Below are positions 11,079 to 26,000 of a stretch of DNA of 64,000 nucleotides, piece after piece. Numbering within the stretch: position 1 is the first letter of the stretch; every line of letters begins with the position of its first letter. A program made the translations under genes and the position numbers. This DNA is from Meandrina meandrites. Its lineage: Eukaryota > Cnidaria > Anthozoa > Scleractinia > Meandrinidae. Below the pieces are notes generated by a model that searched no databases, had not been told where the DNA came from, and saw only the letters and a program-made list of their open reading frames with translations. The DNA is taken from positions 57,951,850-58,015,849 of the forward strand of contig OY855903.1 of assembly GCA_963693305.1 (NCBI GenBank), read 5' to 3'.

Positions 11079-14000
11079 TCACTCCGTCCACACGTAGACC
11101 TTGCCACTTGAATTTCCTCCAGCCAGCATGTTTACCGAGGGATGAAACACATTCAATGAGTTGATAGAGCTAAGGTTCTCGTGAATCAGGTGCATCAACG
11201 CGCTGCCCTTTTGCTCAGAAGAGAAAATATCAATCTGAAGATAAAGAAGATCAAGGGATATTTAACATGCTGTGGTCTCATGTCTGTTGACTAAGGGCCT
11301 GCCTATATGTTAGAAGTTGTTCCTTGTACGAGGAGGGTGTGTTACCCTCCCCTCCAGCCACCTTTTACCGAGCGTTTATAAATATAAATAAAAGTGGGTC
11401 AGCAATGCGTACATATGTGGACTTTCATTTTCTTTTGATAACAAATGAGTAGATGAGCCAATGTTAGACCTTTTTAAAGACGTTTGCTTCTCGTTTCCGG
11501 TTTGGCAATAGACCCCGGACCTCTAGCGCTTCGCGCTCTGTGAGCTCAACTTGTAGGCAAATATGAGTTGACAGTCACTTGAAACTTGAGATGATAAAAA
11601 AACTTATCAATCAACTTTTCTTATGATCATGAAAGAAAAACTACTTTTTCGTTTTGAGAACACACCTTGCAATTTACCCTGAAGATCGCCTTAAACATTG
11701 AAATGCAGTCCAATTTAAATTTTGCCAGAGAAGCGGAAAAGCTGGGACAAGACCAGACAGTATCTCTATATGATTATATGAAAAGGACGGAGATGTTCGT
11801 CGGAGAATTTGATCTACTGATTCTACTCCTGTAAAGGATAACATTACAAACAATACAGCAAGGTTGATGCTAGGTAAAAAAAAAAGTAGACTTTGTTTCT
11901 CAAAAGCCCCGGAGACCTTTTGGGACCGCAAAGCCACTTTTAGTTATCTGTATTTTAAAAACAGAGAAGTGTATAGGCCAGAAACTTTGTTTGAAGAGAA
12001 CTTCTGTTAATATTAAAAAAATATCATAGATTAGACACCTCTGTAATCATAAGGTTTAAGATTTTGCTATGGCTTTCCGGGTGCGAAAAATTCTCCGGAC
12101 CTTCGAGAAACGGACCCCAGAATTGATATAGCACGGCTGCAACCGTGGACAGCTGTCGTGTTGCTGTCTCTCTAAGTCTACTTTTTCACGTAGTATTAGT
12201 CTACTGTATTATTTGTAATGTTATTATATTTTTTCGGCTGATAGAATCTTTTGTATATCCCACGTTAGCAGCATTATCGTTGGCGGTCCCATGCTGTTTT
12301 GAGTTTTACTTTTCCCGTAAGGGATGGCAATCTGGGCGTGGCTCGACTTTTTTTTGAGTCCCCAAGCTAGAGATACCATTTAAAAACACAGACAATTCAA
12401 ATAAGAGCTACAGTCACTTTAAATGGATAAAAACATTGGCAACATGTCCTTAAAACCAAAAGAAGATGTCTGTAGGGACCATTCATATGAAAGTCTCTTG
12501 CGAGGGGGGGGGGGGGGGGGGGAGGGGGGGAGGGGGGGTTACTAGAAATAGACAAATAAGATCTTTAAATTGAAATTAGAACAATAAAATTAGTTATTAA
12601 GAACAAAAACAAAATCTTACCACTAGAAATCGGGGATACTAATTTCAGTCCATTCATAAATAAATATTTCGCGCAGTATGTAGTCTGTCTTTGTTTGCGT
12701 GACATTTCATCTGAACGCTTGTGTAAACAACAGCTGAACTCATTAATTAACTCATTTTCTTTGAATGCGTTGTTTTTATATATCACTTTTCTGGGTGATA
12801 TATTCAACAAGATTGCACTAATAATTTCTTGATGCAAGAAGGCAGATGAATACTTTTTTTTAACTTAAAATTAACATCGTTCTTGAATTACTTTTCGAGT
12901 GGAGTCGGCGAGTTGCGAACGACACGTTTTATAATTATCAGTAATTTAGTTTACCGCACGGTTTCAATACATACATTTTTCGGTTCAAAATAAGTTTTAT
13001 GCGATTTACACTTACTTTTTACTAGCAGTTTTGAATTCGAAATAAGTCAGATTGCATTATTCAAATTCAACTTGGGAGAAATCCAAGACAATAATGAATG
13101 CGCGGGAAAGCCCCGGGAAAACAACTTGATTAGTGAACTTGTTTTGTTTTGACTCTTTGTGTATCCATTCTACCGTTCTAAAGATTCTGTGTGGCAAAGC
13201 TGAAACAAAACAACAAATATCCAGATATTTCCTAAATAATGCTAATCAACTATTTTCAATTGTATGCGAATCAAGCGAATACAGCAACTGAGGTCCAGTC
13301 GAACACAAATAGCGCGCGAAAAGTGTGAAAAATAGCGTTACCTTTGCCCGCAGTTCAGTCGAACGCCTTGCAAATATAAAGATTAATGAAAGTCAAGTAT
13401 TTAGCATGCTTGATGCTTTCTCTGTGGCGTCTCGTGGGCAGTTCATTTCCCGGGTTCACGTCCAACTTAACATTAACTCCCTCCAAAATTTTGGATTTTC
13501 CGAACACCCTCATAAGCTTCCGAAAGCGCTGACACGAGTTATCACGGAAATTGACGTCCCAATCGGGAAAACTGCACGATCGCAATATGTGGATTTTCAC
13601 ACTTCGTGTGAAAGTCCACATAAAAAGGGATCCCTGCTGACATGCTTAATATATGCACCTCGACTTGTCCCCGCCAGAATTTGAAGCTTCTGTCCCTGCT
13701 TAGCGGGGAAGAGAACAGGTAAGGTGTTAACATGAAAAAAGAAAAAGAAAAGAAAGAGGAAAGAAAGCGAGTGACCCTTCATCCAGGTTCAGCTACCCCT
13801 GCCCCACTTTGAGCCAGATTTGCGACTTCTTATGTAAATGGTCCGCTGTTAATCTTGTCTAGTGTGGGTCGGCATGGAGGGTGATTCTTATATCAGGGAC
13901 AACATTATGCATACGAGCAGGCCCTAAAGATGGTACTATTTGCAATCTATTCATATTAAAAAATCAAATAAGTCAAAAAAGAAATAAAATGAAGAATGAC

Positions 14001-17000
14001 TGGACATAATGACATTCCTACCTGTCTTGGTCTCCTCATACTTCCAACAACTGCATATTTGTCAAATTTAGGATCCCATGTGGCGCGAAAACTTGTCAAC
14101 CATCGACCAACCTGATTATCATGTCTAACAGAAAAGCACAAAAGAACACAATCGAAGATTGGCACAGAATGAAAAACACAAAAGAGGAAATTAAACGGTT
14201 GTGATGAGAAATGTGTAACTAATAATATGCATATGAAACTGACCGTTCCAAAAGTAACACTAAAACTAACTTTAACAACCTTTGCTAGCACATTAGTGCA
14301 AAATTATAGTTTTCAAAATGATCAAAGCGGGGTGGTTTCTTGAATTTAGTATTGCTTTCAAAACAACAACAACAAAAAAATTACCGAGGACACGACGTTT
14401 TCTAAAAGAGTTCAGAAAGATACTAATCAATGTACACAAAAGACAAAGTATGTGTTCATAGTACCTGAAACAGCACGTTGGTACAGTAGAAACCATTCCT
14501 GATGAGTCTACATCATTGATACTGAAGGACGAGACACAGAGCGAAAGTTAGAGCTACCTAGGGTCAGTTTTAGGGCACCGACTTACACTGAAACCCCAGG
14601 GCTACCTCAGTGTGTTTTTTACCAGACAGAGGGAGAACCAATACCGGCAAAAATATAAATAGAGGAATTGTCCTGTAACATTATATTCAGTATAGCAACT
14701 TCATTCGCACATTATTTATAACATTTTATATTTATTACGTTCAGCTGCAGGAGATCGTAGCGAGCTGTATTGAGCTTTTCAAATAAGATCCCCAGTTACA
14801 CTTAACTACTAATTAAAAAATACCATAAATGACACTTTTTACAATGTACGTTTTCCATCCTTAATATTACAGTTTTATGTATTGATAAATGTAAATTATG
14901 CTATAATACTATAATAATCTTTTGATTTCTTCGATTTTCTGGTAGACTTCCAGTTATGCCTCTTTGTATTCGTCAGACATTTTTTCGTAACTTTTTGGCT
15001 GATAATCTATGCGTACATTATACGCTGATCGTGTATTGTAGCTATGCAAATGTTCATTCTTTGTGAAGTAATCATTAAATGTTACAGTTAATTCATTATT
15101 AAAATAACAAATAAAGAGCTGTTAAGTAGGTATTTAAGTTCGCAAATTTTATCTCCAGATAAGCGACCATAATGTTCTTATTGTACACACTGCGTACACA
15201 CAACAAAAGAAAGAAGCAATACGAATTAAAAAAATCTCTAAGTACTAAGAGATGTCGTCTCCATGCATGCACCATGAGATTCGCAGAGCCAAATCAAAGG
15301 AAATGTTTGTCAAAATCCATTAGGAGAGTTAATAGTTTGATCCCGTACTTACGTGACGTAATCATCTAGGGATGTCACCAACACGTGACTGCCAGTCAAG
15401 GGAGAGAAATAAGCTGACGTGGCGACACGGGACCGCTGTAAGCTGCTCAGCTTTGATTTCATGTTTTTGACATTTCGAATGTCCCAGAAAGCTACTGACC
15501 TGCAAAGAAAAAGACAATAAAGTGACATGAGTTTCAGTTGGAGCCGAAGGGGTACACTACTTTGCCTGACTCTCTGTATAAGTAACTATTTGATTAGCAG
15601 GACCTGCAGTGTACATTGTAACAACACTCAACGGAAAGTTGACCTCCTTTGAACTATGTCTTGTGAAAGTACTTTTAGATTTTCTCACGCATTTTTTTTA
15701 CACTTGCCACAAGTCGACCTCCCAAGTATCACAGTAAAATAGTTAAGCGAGCGCAGTGACCTGTTAATGGGCGGAGAAGCCGCCGAGTGAGCGGGCAATA
15801 CACAAGACGAAGGACTTTATGAAAAGTATACTTTTTTCTAATAAACTAACCAGTCCATTAGGCCAGTTCCGAGTTGCCTTTTGCCTCAAGTTTCAAAACG
15901 AGTCCTCGTGCGAACCCATTCAAGTGAAAATGACTTTGATTTGCATGAAAATGGACGTGAAGGTGGAACACTTTTTCATATGAAAGGTTTTGCACGTAGA
16001 CTCGTTTTGAAACCCGAGTCAAAGGGTAACTTAGAAATGGCCTATTCAACATGCCGTATCACTTTCCTAGTTGAAGAAATTCATTAATTCCACTTCCTTT
16101 AATTAGCACTACATATACGAATTTTTATACCTGCAATTAGCTAGATAGATATTTTAGATGTATATTTTTTATCTTCACATGAAAAATAAACCTGCTTCGT
16201 ATGAAAATGGGAAGCATTTTGGCATGACAGGCAGTTTCCTGGATTCGAAGAAGTCCAGGTTCCTGCCTGCCCAGAGTCCTTGTGTTCTTAGGCAAGACAC
16301 TTTCCTCTCAATTTTCTCAAAATTGGCCATCTTACTTATGTCCAGGCTTGAAATTTAAATAGTTTTTCGACTTTTTTGTTTGACGCTTAAAAGATTTACA
16401 AAATTCTGCAAAGTCAACAATTTTTTGGCACGTAGTAGCGAAATTTCAATCTTTGTGCAAGTCGACAGATTTTCATCAATGTTCTTGCGACTTCATTTCA
16501 TTGTTATCGTCATATTTTGTAGATTTCGTTTGGGCTTTCCTTGGACCTTGTCATGGAATGTCTATTTGACGATCTTTTAATTAGTTTTGTTTCCGATTGG
16601 TATATTGTTTACATTAAATTCTTTGGTCGCTGTTACGTAACTATTATTCTTTTACATTGTAAAATGTTAGCAGTTGCGTAACCAATTCTATAGTACATTT
16701 ATTGTAATTGCTTATTAGTTGTTAATTGTAAATTAGCTCTATTGTAAATTAGTAGTATTGTAGGTGCACCTTGTGTTGCGTACAAAAAACATTTTTTGGC
16801 GGAATAGGAAGACAGAAGGTTGTTCGGTGTGTGCACTAAAGAACGTGGTTGTGGAAGGAGATCAGGGAAGAAAAGTTGGAAAAGCACCGTCACTGCTGTG
16901 AAGTCATTAGCAGAAGCTATCCTGCAATTCACGACAAAGACTCGTTCGTCGGCAAAAAAGCTTGGTGTGCGAGTAAACCACGGTTACGAAATAAACAAGA

Positions 17001-20000
17001 CGAAACGAAGTGAGGCGGCATTACCAAGTTAACCATAGTGAGACGGAGAAACGAAGTGAACCGGAGAACGATGACCGCAAAACGAAGTTAAACTGGCCAG
17101 TAATTTGGAACAAGTAAAGAGCGACGTTGTGTGGTAGTGTACTTGGATGTTGTGTGAGTGTTTGGGGCTTTTGGGGTTCAAGTACAAGGACAACGAAAGA
17201 AACGCAAGGTGAGCTAAAAAAACACTGACAAATGTAGGACAGAGCTTTGTAAATACAATAAAGCTATAAACTTGTAACGTTTATTTCTCGTTCTTTGTAA
17301 TTAATATTTCTTTTATGTAATATATTTAGCTTATTTACAGTTAAGTAAATACAGTAATTAGTGCATTTTTCTATTGTTAGGAACACGATTTAAGTAATAT
17401 TGTTATTTAAGCGCTATTTTGTATTAAATGTATTATTTTCTGCGTGTTTCCAGGAGTACATGTAGTTTATGTTTCGTTAAGAGGGCCCATGCATTATCGT
17501 GGCGCGGGTTTCGTCACTGACTTCTCGAATAGTTTCTCGATTTCCGTCGGCCCTCGCGCGATTTTTTTGTATTTTCGAAATTTCGCAGTATCCAAAAACA
17601 CATTCGTAAAAAAATAGGAAAATTCGTAATTATCGTAGCGGCGTTCCTGGACATTAATCGACAATCTAACTGATCCTATCATGCTCTTTCCATTTTTGTA
17701 ACACTTACAAGGTCACGTGACAGGATTCTACGAGCAATTTAAAATTAAAGTTAAAAAAAAAAATCAACTGTAGGCGTTGCTTACCCATCAGTGGAGGATG
17801 TCAGGAAAATATTGCGGTTCAACGGATGGACATCAATGCACTTTATAACTCTATCATGAAGGCAAAAACTTTGCTCTGCTATGGCTTTGCTGAAATATAT
17901 TTAAAGGCACTCTACGTCAGTACAATGAATCCCCATGCTGCATGTAATTGGAGGGAGTGCAGAGATAATTAGCCCATGTGAGCTTTATTACCGCAATGAT
18001 TCGATGGGCCCACCTCCGATAAACACCCCCTTTTCTAATAAGTGGTCCCTATCAAGTGCTAGTTTTTTTGCTTTTTCATCTGAGCGTAACACACTGAAAA
18101 AGCGAATTAATAAAGTGCTCATCTTGTGTTGCTCCGATATTAATATATTATATCCATCGCTAGAGCTATTAAAACAAAATCAGTACCCCACGCACTAAAT
18201 CAAATCGTTAATTTCTGCGATTGGGGTTGGCGATTTATTTTGGCTATGGATGTTCCTTGAGTAGTTGCGTGTAATAACTTCAACTTTAAATGAGAGTATT
18301 TTCAAAGCAAGAAATGTTGTATCTGTGGAGCTCCGCTTTTAGGCTTGACTAAACATACATATTAAGTAAATCTCACCGCTTAGTTCTTGTGTCAACTACC
18401 AAGACATAGCCAGTGTCAGTTGCCGCTAATATTGTACTATTGCTCGGTGAGCCAAAGGCAAAATACATGAATCTTGAATAGTCATCATCGTCAAATGAAT
18501 ACACCTAAAATCAATTGCACATTGAAATATTGAGTTCCCATCAAGTGTTTATAAATCATTAATGAATTAACGTTAAGTTTAAGCATTCAAATAAAAATAT
18601 CTCAAAGTAGAGTATTAAACTTTTCTTTAAATGGCGATACATTGTAGTCGACCGTATGTCATTTAAATTAAGGTATTAAAAAATGGGGGTCACCGTCCTC
18701 GTTTAGAAGAAAATGAGCATTTATTTCCCTGCCGAGCTTGACCTGAAGGAAATCCCGTAATGTTGTGTGCACGCGCTAAATGACGCGAAATATCATGCGC
18801 AGCAAGGATGCGCAATGCAATTCAGTGGAATCACCTTAAATGCATCAAGATACAAAAGATGACCTTGTACTCATCAGTTTTGAAGTACCACTATTGGTAA
18901 TTTAAAAGCAGACACTGCATTAAGACAGAATAAATGGTCATGTAAACGGCCAGTAGATGCAGTTACTATGGGGTGCCAGTGTTAGATGTACATAAAATCT
19001 GTTCAAGGAATCCGAACGAAAATTTTTTCATTAGAAATAATAAAACGGTAAAGGTTTGATCATTTATTATTACTATCAACATTTGATCCTCCAATTCAGT
19101 GCTTTATAGATATTACCTCTTGAAAAGTGGCCGAATTGAAATCACAGCATCTCAACGTTCCGTCATAACTACACGTGAAGAGCTTTGCACAGTTGTCAGG
19201 GGCAAATGACAGACAGTTGATAGGGCGAGAGTGTGGCTCGAATAGGTATACACCATCATCGCCTTTTGAGGACCCCTGGAACAAACAACACAACTCAATA
19301 AGGTGAGCTGTCTTCCAACTAGAAATCAGGTCAAAGAGCAGCTTAAGAACCTTCTGTACCACAAAAAAAGAGCTTTATTTTAAACTGCCGAATTCATGAT
19401 CCGCAGAAGTAACGCTGTGGATCTATTAATACAATCATATTGGACTCACTAATTATTCTCTCTGCATGAGGGGCTTTTTAAAAATAACGACAATGAGACA
19501 AACCTTAGAAACAAATACTGCAAATACAACAAATTAAGGATCCCGACTGGCAAAAGGCAGACCAATTGGCTATTTTACAAGCATGGCCGAAGAGTTCAAC
19601 TCGGGAAACAGCTATTATAATAACTATTTCTTAGTACACTGAACACAGAAACGAAGTCATAAACCATGAATGGATGTAAATTTATGTTTTCCACATCACT
19701 AATTTTTGTTCCTGGAATAAATCCGTTCTATGGGATATAAAAGGATAGAGTCCCCTGATGGAAGAGTGAAAATAAAAACAATCTCTTACCACATTCCATA
19801 TGCCAAGGTTACCCCACTTGTCTCCAGCTACAACAATCGTTTTATATTTGGCAGGGTGAAATGCCATTGAGAAGATTCTATGTGGAACAATCTTTGCTAT
19901 GTGACCCTCTTTGATTTTCAGACATCTCAAGCACTTTTTATAGCTGAGAAATATAAAAAAGTAAACTCCCTGTTACTCTGAAATCCAGTGTACAAAATTC

Positions 20001-23000
20001 ACCACGTCAGCCACATGGAATGCTAAAAAACCTAAAACCTTCATTGAAGGACTTCCCCTTTGGATAGACATTTATCATTTAGTTTCTTTCATCCAGATTC
20101 CCAAAGTTGACAAGGTCGATAATGCTTGCATTTAGGCCATCTGTTAGTGGATGTTATCCGCCTTATATTTTTTTTATAAACGAGTTACAGTACTTCTTTT
20201 GCCGCGACTTGTACATAAATAATATCAATATCAGCATCTCAAAAAATTACCTACCTTTCAACATCTCTTTCTTGTACAGTATCACCACCACTTTCTTTTG
20301 ATTTGTGCAACTTAACAAGAAAGAAAAAATATAAATCATGCGAATTTTATTAGGGCCACTTCATTCGTTCGTTTGTCTTCCAATAAAAAATTATAGGACA
20401 AGGTAAACGGTTCTGCCTCGATTGTCCTCATCAAGCCTTCCCCCAAAAAAAAACCCCTGACCATAACACCAAAGTTAGTAAGCTGGCAACTGTCATATGT
20501 GCAGTACCAAAAGTGCACAGGGAAGGAAAGGAGTCTTTTACACGAGTCTTTTGATAGTTAAAAAGAAAACAGTACAGCTAATCAGATTTTGTGTTGACTA
20601 TCACTAGTTAAATGTTCTTCACTGAGAACTCCTGTAGAGATTTTCTGCACTGCTTTGCTTTGGAACTAGCCCAGACCCTACTATATCTTCAGAATGGTTA
20701 CTCCAGGTAACTTTGGACAGAGCAGGAGGAGAAGGACAAAAAGAAAATAACTTTTAAAGAAGGACATAGTCTCTGGGACTGTGTAATAATAACAGCCCGT
20801 TTGGACTCTGTAAGGTTCCATTTCTTTTCAGCACCTGATAGAAAAACGTTTTATAGATGCAATATGTCAAGTGTAGCTGAACCTTGACATAATGACACAA
20901 GTGCGGTGCTCAGTTTAGAGAGGGGAACGTTTAGGAACAGGCTTCAATGCCAGAGACCGACAATCCTTATTAGAAGGCAGTGAAATAGAAGGCTGGTAAG
21001 TGGCACTCATACATTTGGACCAAACATGCATTTTTTGTGGCCACCACTGTGAGTTGTGTGCTTCAAGTGTTGGCAAAACCAACTAAGCTATCCACTGGAT
21101 AGTGATTTTTCCGGTGGACATTGTTATCCATCCTTTGAACAACTGGGGCCTGTAATGGACTACTGAAGCAAACAGCCTGTCAGATTGGTATGCAGGCCAA
21201 ACTCCATTCTTATCAAGGCTGGCACTGTAAGTCTGATGTGCTCAAGGTGTTATGTAGCCTGATTATAATTACCATGATGTATATTTACAAATTCGAAAGC
21301 TAGAGCTTTTTATTGCAAAAAAGAATAAGAAAGACGTTTTACATTACAGAAAGTGGCAGAAAATGTTATGGCAAAATTTAAGCTCTAATTAGTAGATAGA
21401 CATATACATAATTAATTAGTCAAAACAATAGTTCAAGGTGCCGGCAGGTAAGACTCGCTTTTAATGTAATCATTAAGGTCTGGCCGACTGTGAAATGTGA
21501 CTTGTAATTAGTGTTACCGTTGAATTAGTTAATGGTAGTACGTCTGTTGTTATTAGAGTGCAATGTTAGTAGCGTGTTTGTAAATGTGCTGTTTGTAATA
21601 GCAATAAAAATGATTTAAAAAAAATATTTAAGTAACTGATTTTGTCCTTGATGTCTGCTTAAAAACATCAGGTAATATATTTAAACTTACTATGTTGGCC
21701 AGGACTGTCATTTCATCGATAAACTCCTGTGATTGTGTTTCATCAACATTATTACAAGGCTTCATTTCCAGAGGGCCCACCTTTCGTGGCTAGAAGAAAA
21801 AAAAGGTACAATTGCCCTGAATCGTAACATTTACATTATACCTAAACTAATTAATTTAACCAGACCTGTTACAACTACACTATTAAAGCTGTCTTTGTAT
21901 ACACAACAACAATAACATTTACCATTCACTGTTTGACAATTGTTTGCTTCAAGTTCTTACTTACAGATTCAGTGAATGTTTGGGATGCTACGACTGAGCT
22001 AATATTCTTTAATCCAACTGCTTTTACTTGTTGAGGAAAGTAACGAAAGGTTCTCTAAACAAGAAAGGGCAAATGAAATTCATATCAAGGAAAGAAACCA
22101 GCTAATTTTCGTAGTGGGTTTATGGATCCCAGTATGGAAATAAGAAGAAAAATTTAAGGGTCGATGATGAGATGAACAGCCAGTATTGCCAATGGTTGTG
22201 AATGGTAGTTATAAGTGTTGAATATCAAACCAAATAAGACCTGTATAACAAAATGGGAAGCCTAAAGACTATATCGCAATATTGACCTTCTGGAAATAAT
22301 TCGCCAGCTCTATGGATAAATGCTAGAAAAATATATATTTTTGTAACATCGAGGGACAAATTTTCAGTTACAACATTGGCAACTAACCAATGCCACTGAC
22401 ATCCCATCATCATTGTGTGACTAGTATCAGACAGGGATGTAGTTAAAAATTTTGACAGCCGGTATTTTGTACTTGATAGGCAGGTTAACTGGGCAGTTGG
22501 CCCAGAAGATGGTGCTGAAGGCACCATCCCTCTAGGGGGTCCATGGTTTATCAGCCAGGAAAATCATTAGCTGACAGCCAGGTATTTTTCCTGGCTCCCA
22601 GCTATTATCTACATCCCTGATCAGAGTATGCATGAGGTGATTGTATGTTCAGTGATTTCCACTTGTGAACTATGGAGCTGATTGCCCAATTTAAAATTAA
22701 TAGAGGCCTAGAGTGCTTGGATGGAAATATTGCAAAGTACTAATACAATTTTAAAACAATGCATCCCCTGTGTTCTCATGCAAATGCCACAAATTGTCTG
22801 ATTGTTGGAAGTCAGATTCAGTTAAACCAATTAGTTACAAAGTTGGCAGAAATATCACTTTCGAGGTTTAAGTGGTCAGTTACATGTGCCTGTCTGGAAT
22901 AGTGTACTAGCTCATAAGTAGCTAAAGGGGAAGTCCCCTACTGTATATCAAAGAAACTCTTAATTAGGTGAAAACATCCAATATAAAAAGTTGAAACACC

Positions 23001-26000
23001 TCCTTTAATGAAGATGGTGATTATTGGGCAACCCAAGTTTTTATTTGGAGTTTGCAGCTTTGTTGTCATAAAATAACCTTATGTCAGCATTTTTAGCCAG
23101 TCAGTACTCACATGTTCATCAACAGACTGGTGCATTCCAGGTGGTGGATCAGGTAGCAGAACACCATCAGGATTTTTATTTCGCAGGCGAAGGGACTGGC
23201 GCGTAGGAAGTGCTGGCACAGCCTGAGGGGTCTTTTGGGGTCTGTAATAAATGTACATGTACATTCAGACCAGTGATTTCCTCGTTGCTTCACGGCATAG
23301 AGACTAGACTAAGCAATGCCTATGCTAGCAGCCTTTACTTTATATAATGCTAATGGAGGGTGAGAAGTAGCTATTAATCTATTCTTCAATCCTAGGACTT
23401 TGCGTCCAAAACTACAGCGATTTAAAAGTCATTATTATTATTATCATTATCACCATCATCATTGTCATTATCACCGTCATCGTCATAATTCCTCTTTAAT
23501 TTGTTCCCTTTGAAGCAATGGGCCACAGCTACAGATCTGTACCATTACCAATCATGCACAAGAATCTCTATTTCTGGCTCTTTTCCACAGAGATTGCAGC
23601 AAATGGCCAAAATGTAATTTAAAGATGTATTAGGTAACATTTCTTTTTTGCTTGGCCATGACAAGTCATGTGCAGAAAGCAAAATTTTGATATTTTGCAT
23701 TAAATTAGGCTTTTCCGTTTTCCTTTTGTTTGGCTTTTTGCTCTGTCTTTCTTTTGTGATGTTCTTGCATGGCGAGTGAGTGAGTTTCAGTTTCCTTTGA
23801 TAGAAGCTGCTTCCACTAAGACATGAATGTAAGTTAAGTCATTTTTAATAATAGTGCAGCTATCACAGGCAAAGTTCATGTTTGATTTTGAGAACTTTTG
23901 CATGTACCTTTTGGCATGAACAGTGATGACTTCACAAATTGAACATTAGGACAATGCTACCCCAGGGTCCAGGTTTTGGCTGGTTAAGAACTCAATGGGT
24001 TAAAATACAAGAAATATTATCACCTGGACAGTCCCCTCTCCTTGACCTTTGTAGTGCGAGAACTTGACATGGCCAAGTTGAATTCAAGCTTCGCCTGAAA
24101 AGAGAACAGGAAAAGAAATTGATGGTGAAGTACGAATTGGGGGAAGGATGTGCATGCAACTTACATATGGTTAATTTTTTGTTTATTATAAGGATAATAA
24201 TTATATTGTTGATTCAAATCTGATTGTAGGTGAGGTTTTTGTGATATCTGGAATAATCAAGGTCAAGGAATGTGCTATCAGTTGAAGCCAAAGGCTGAGG
24301 CTGATAACAGTCTTACCAAGACCTTAAATTCCAGATATCACAGAAACCAAATCTAATAATTGTTTCATTATACATTGTTTTCAATTGTTTGCCCCCAGAA
24401 TCCCCTAAATACTCACGCCTTCGGCACTCGTGTTAGCATCTCTGGTGCTAAAAAATACCTCCCAAAAAATAAAAGAACCCCCCTCAACAGAACCCACCCT
24501 ACGGGCCTGTCCTCTGGCTGTACCCACCACCAGTGAACTTGACATAGCTCTTGGAAATTATGAGTGCATATTAACCTACAGATTATTCACTAATCTGCTA
24601 GCAGATTAGTGATAATCTGTTGGTTGTGCTGATTCCCAGAATTAACTGTAGGCTCTTGGTCAATGAGAAGACAGATGGTGACTTCAATGAATAGTAACAT
24701 TGATTATATACACAGGAGGGTGGTTGTTTTGGATTGATAAAAATCGTTAATCTTCAATAATAAACTTTCTCAGGTTCTGTTTTGCACATTGTTTTAATTA
24801 TAAATGAGTGTATTTTGCAAAATACAGTTGGTTGTTGCACACAATAAAGAGGTACTGGAAGTTGGTCTGTAGTGTAGTCCATACGGAAAAGACTGAGTGC
24901 AGTATGTTCCCAGGCAAGCGTGCATGGTTAATAAGAGACTTATTATGCAAGTTTATTACTGAAAAAGAGCTGTAAAAACTTTGCCCAGTCCAATACTCGG
25001 AAAATATTGGATTGTATGATAATCTACGATTACCCGTGGTTGAAAATTCTGTCATTTTACCTGACTTAAGTCGAGGCCTGCAAAAAACTCATTGTTCTGT
25101 TTAATATTCTCCAAACGCATTCTCTCATATTCTGACATCTCCTTGTTGCTATGTGCTCCAGTGTGTGCTCTCTGGTATCAGTGCATAAAAAAGAAAGTAT
25201 GATTATTAGTAATTAAATTTAATCCCATAAATTTTTTAGCTATTGAGACCCCCCTCCCCCTCAGAATTTCCAGTGACCATCCTTGGGGTGGGTGTGGATA
25301 TTTTCTGGAACTGCACAATAATGATGAGATCATAATATTTCTATGACAAAAATTAGCATATGAATATAATTTATCAAATGTGTCCCACAATTAAAATTGT
25401 ATTAATTTGTTGCCTTCAACGATTAAGGAGAATGCAACCCAATCTTCTGTAGCTAAAAAAAATTGAGATTTCATTTGGATGCACATTTGCCTTGCTTTCG
25501 TTATTGGCCTCGGTTTGATGGTCTCAATCGAGTGGTGTTGGTGATACCTCTTGTGGATAATTTTCGATCATGGCACCAGTGTTGACAGAGAAAGGGACTT
25601 AACCACAAGAGACTTTTCCTTGAGGCTTGGCACTCTGGGTGCGACCCCAATGCCAGCAATAAATTAGCATATGAAATACCAGCAATTTGCAAGCCTTTCG
25701 CATGATTTGATCTTGCGTGGGCAGTAATTTAACTCACAGACTTGTTTTCTTAAGTAAAATACTTTGTTACCTCCTCAACATCTGAATCATCAACTTTAAT
25801 GCCATTCTTCTTCTGATTTGAAGATTCCTTCAAGAAAAACACATGCAAAAATGTCAGATGTTGAAAAATGTAGCACATGCTCTTATTTTGATTATGGTTA
25901 TTTTAGAGGAATGGTTATGAAGTTCTTTACTCTATGCTTGTGTACACTTTTTTGGCCTTGACCATGCACAAAACATTATATTATAAGTGTTTACTTCTAC

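Noticed and set aside
13325..13684. 119-codon plus ORF overlapping an 88-codon minus ORF
   Set aside because: Both strands are open and neither has an ATG start or known motif. It lies within a WDR76 intron and includes a simple hairpin.
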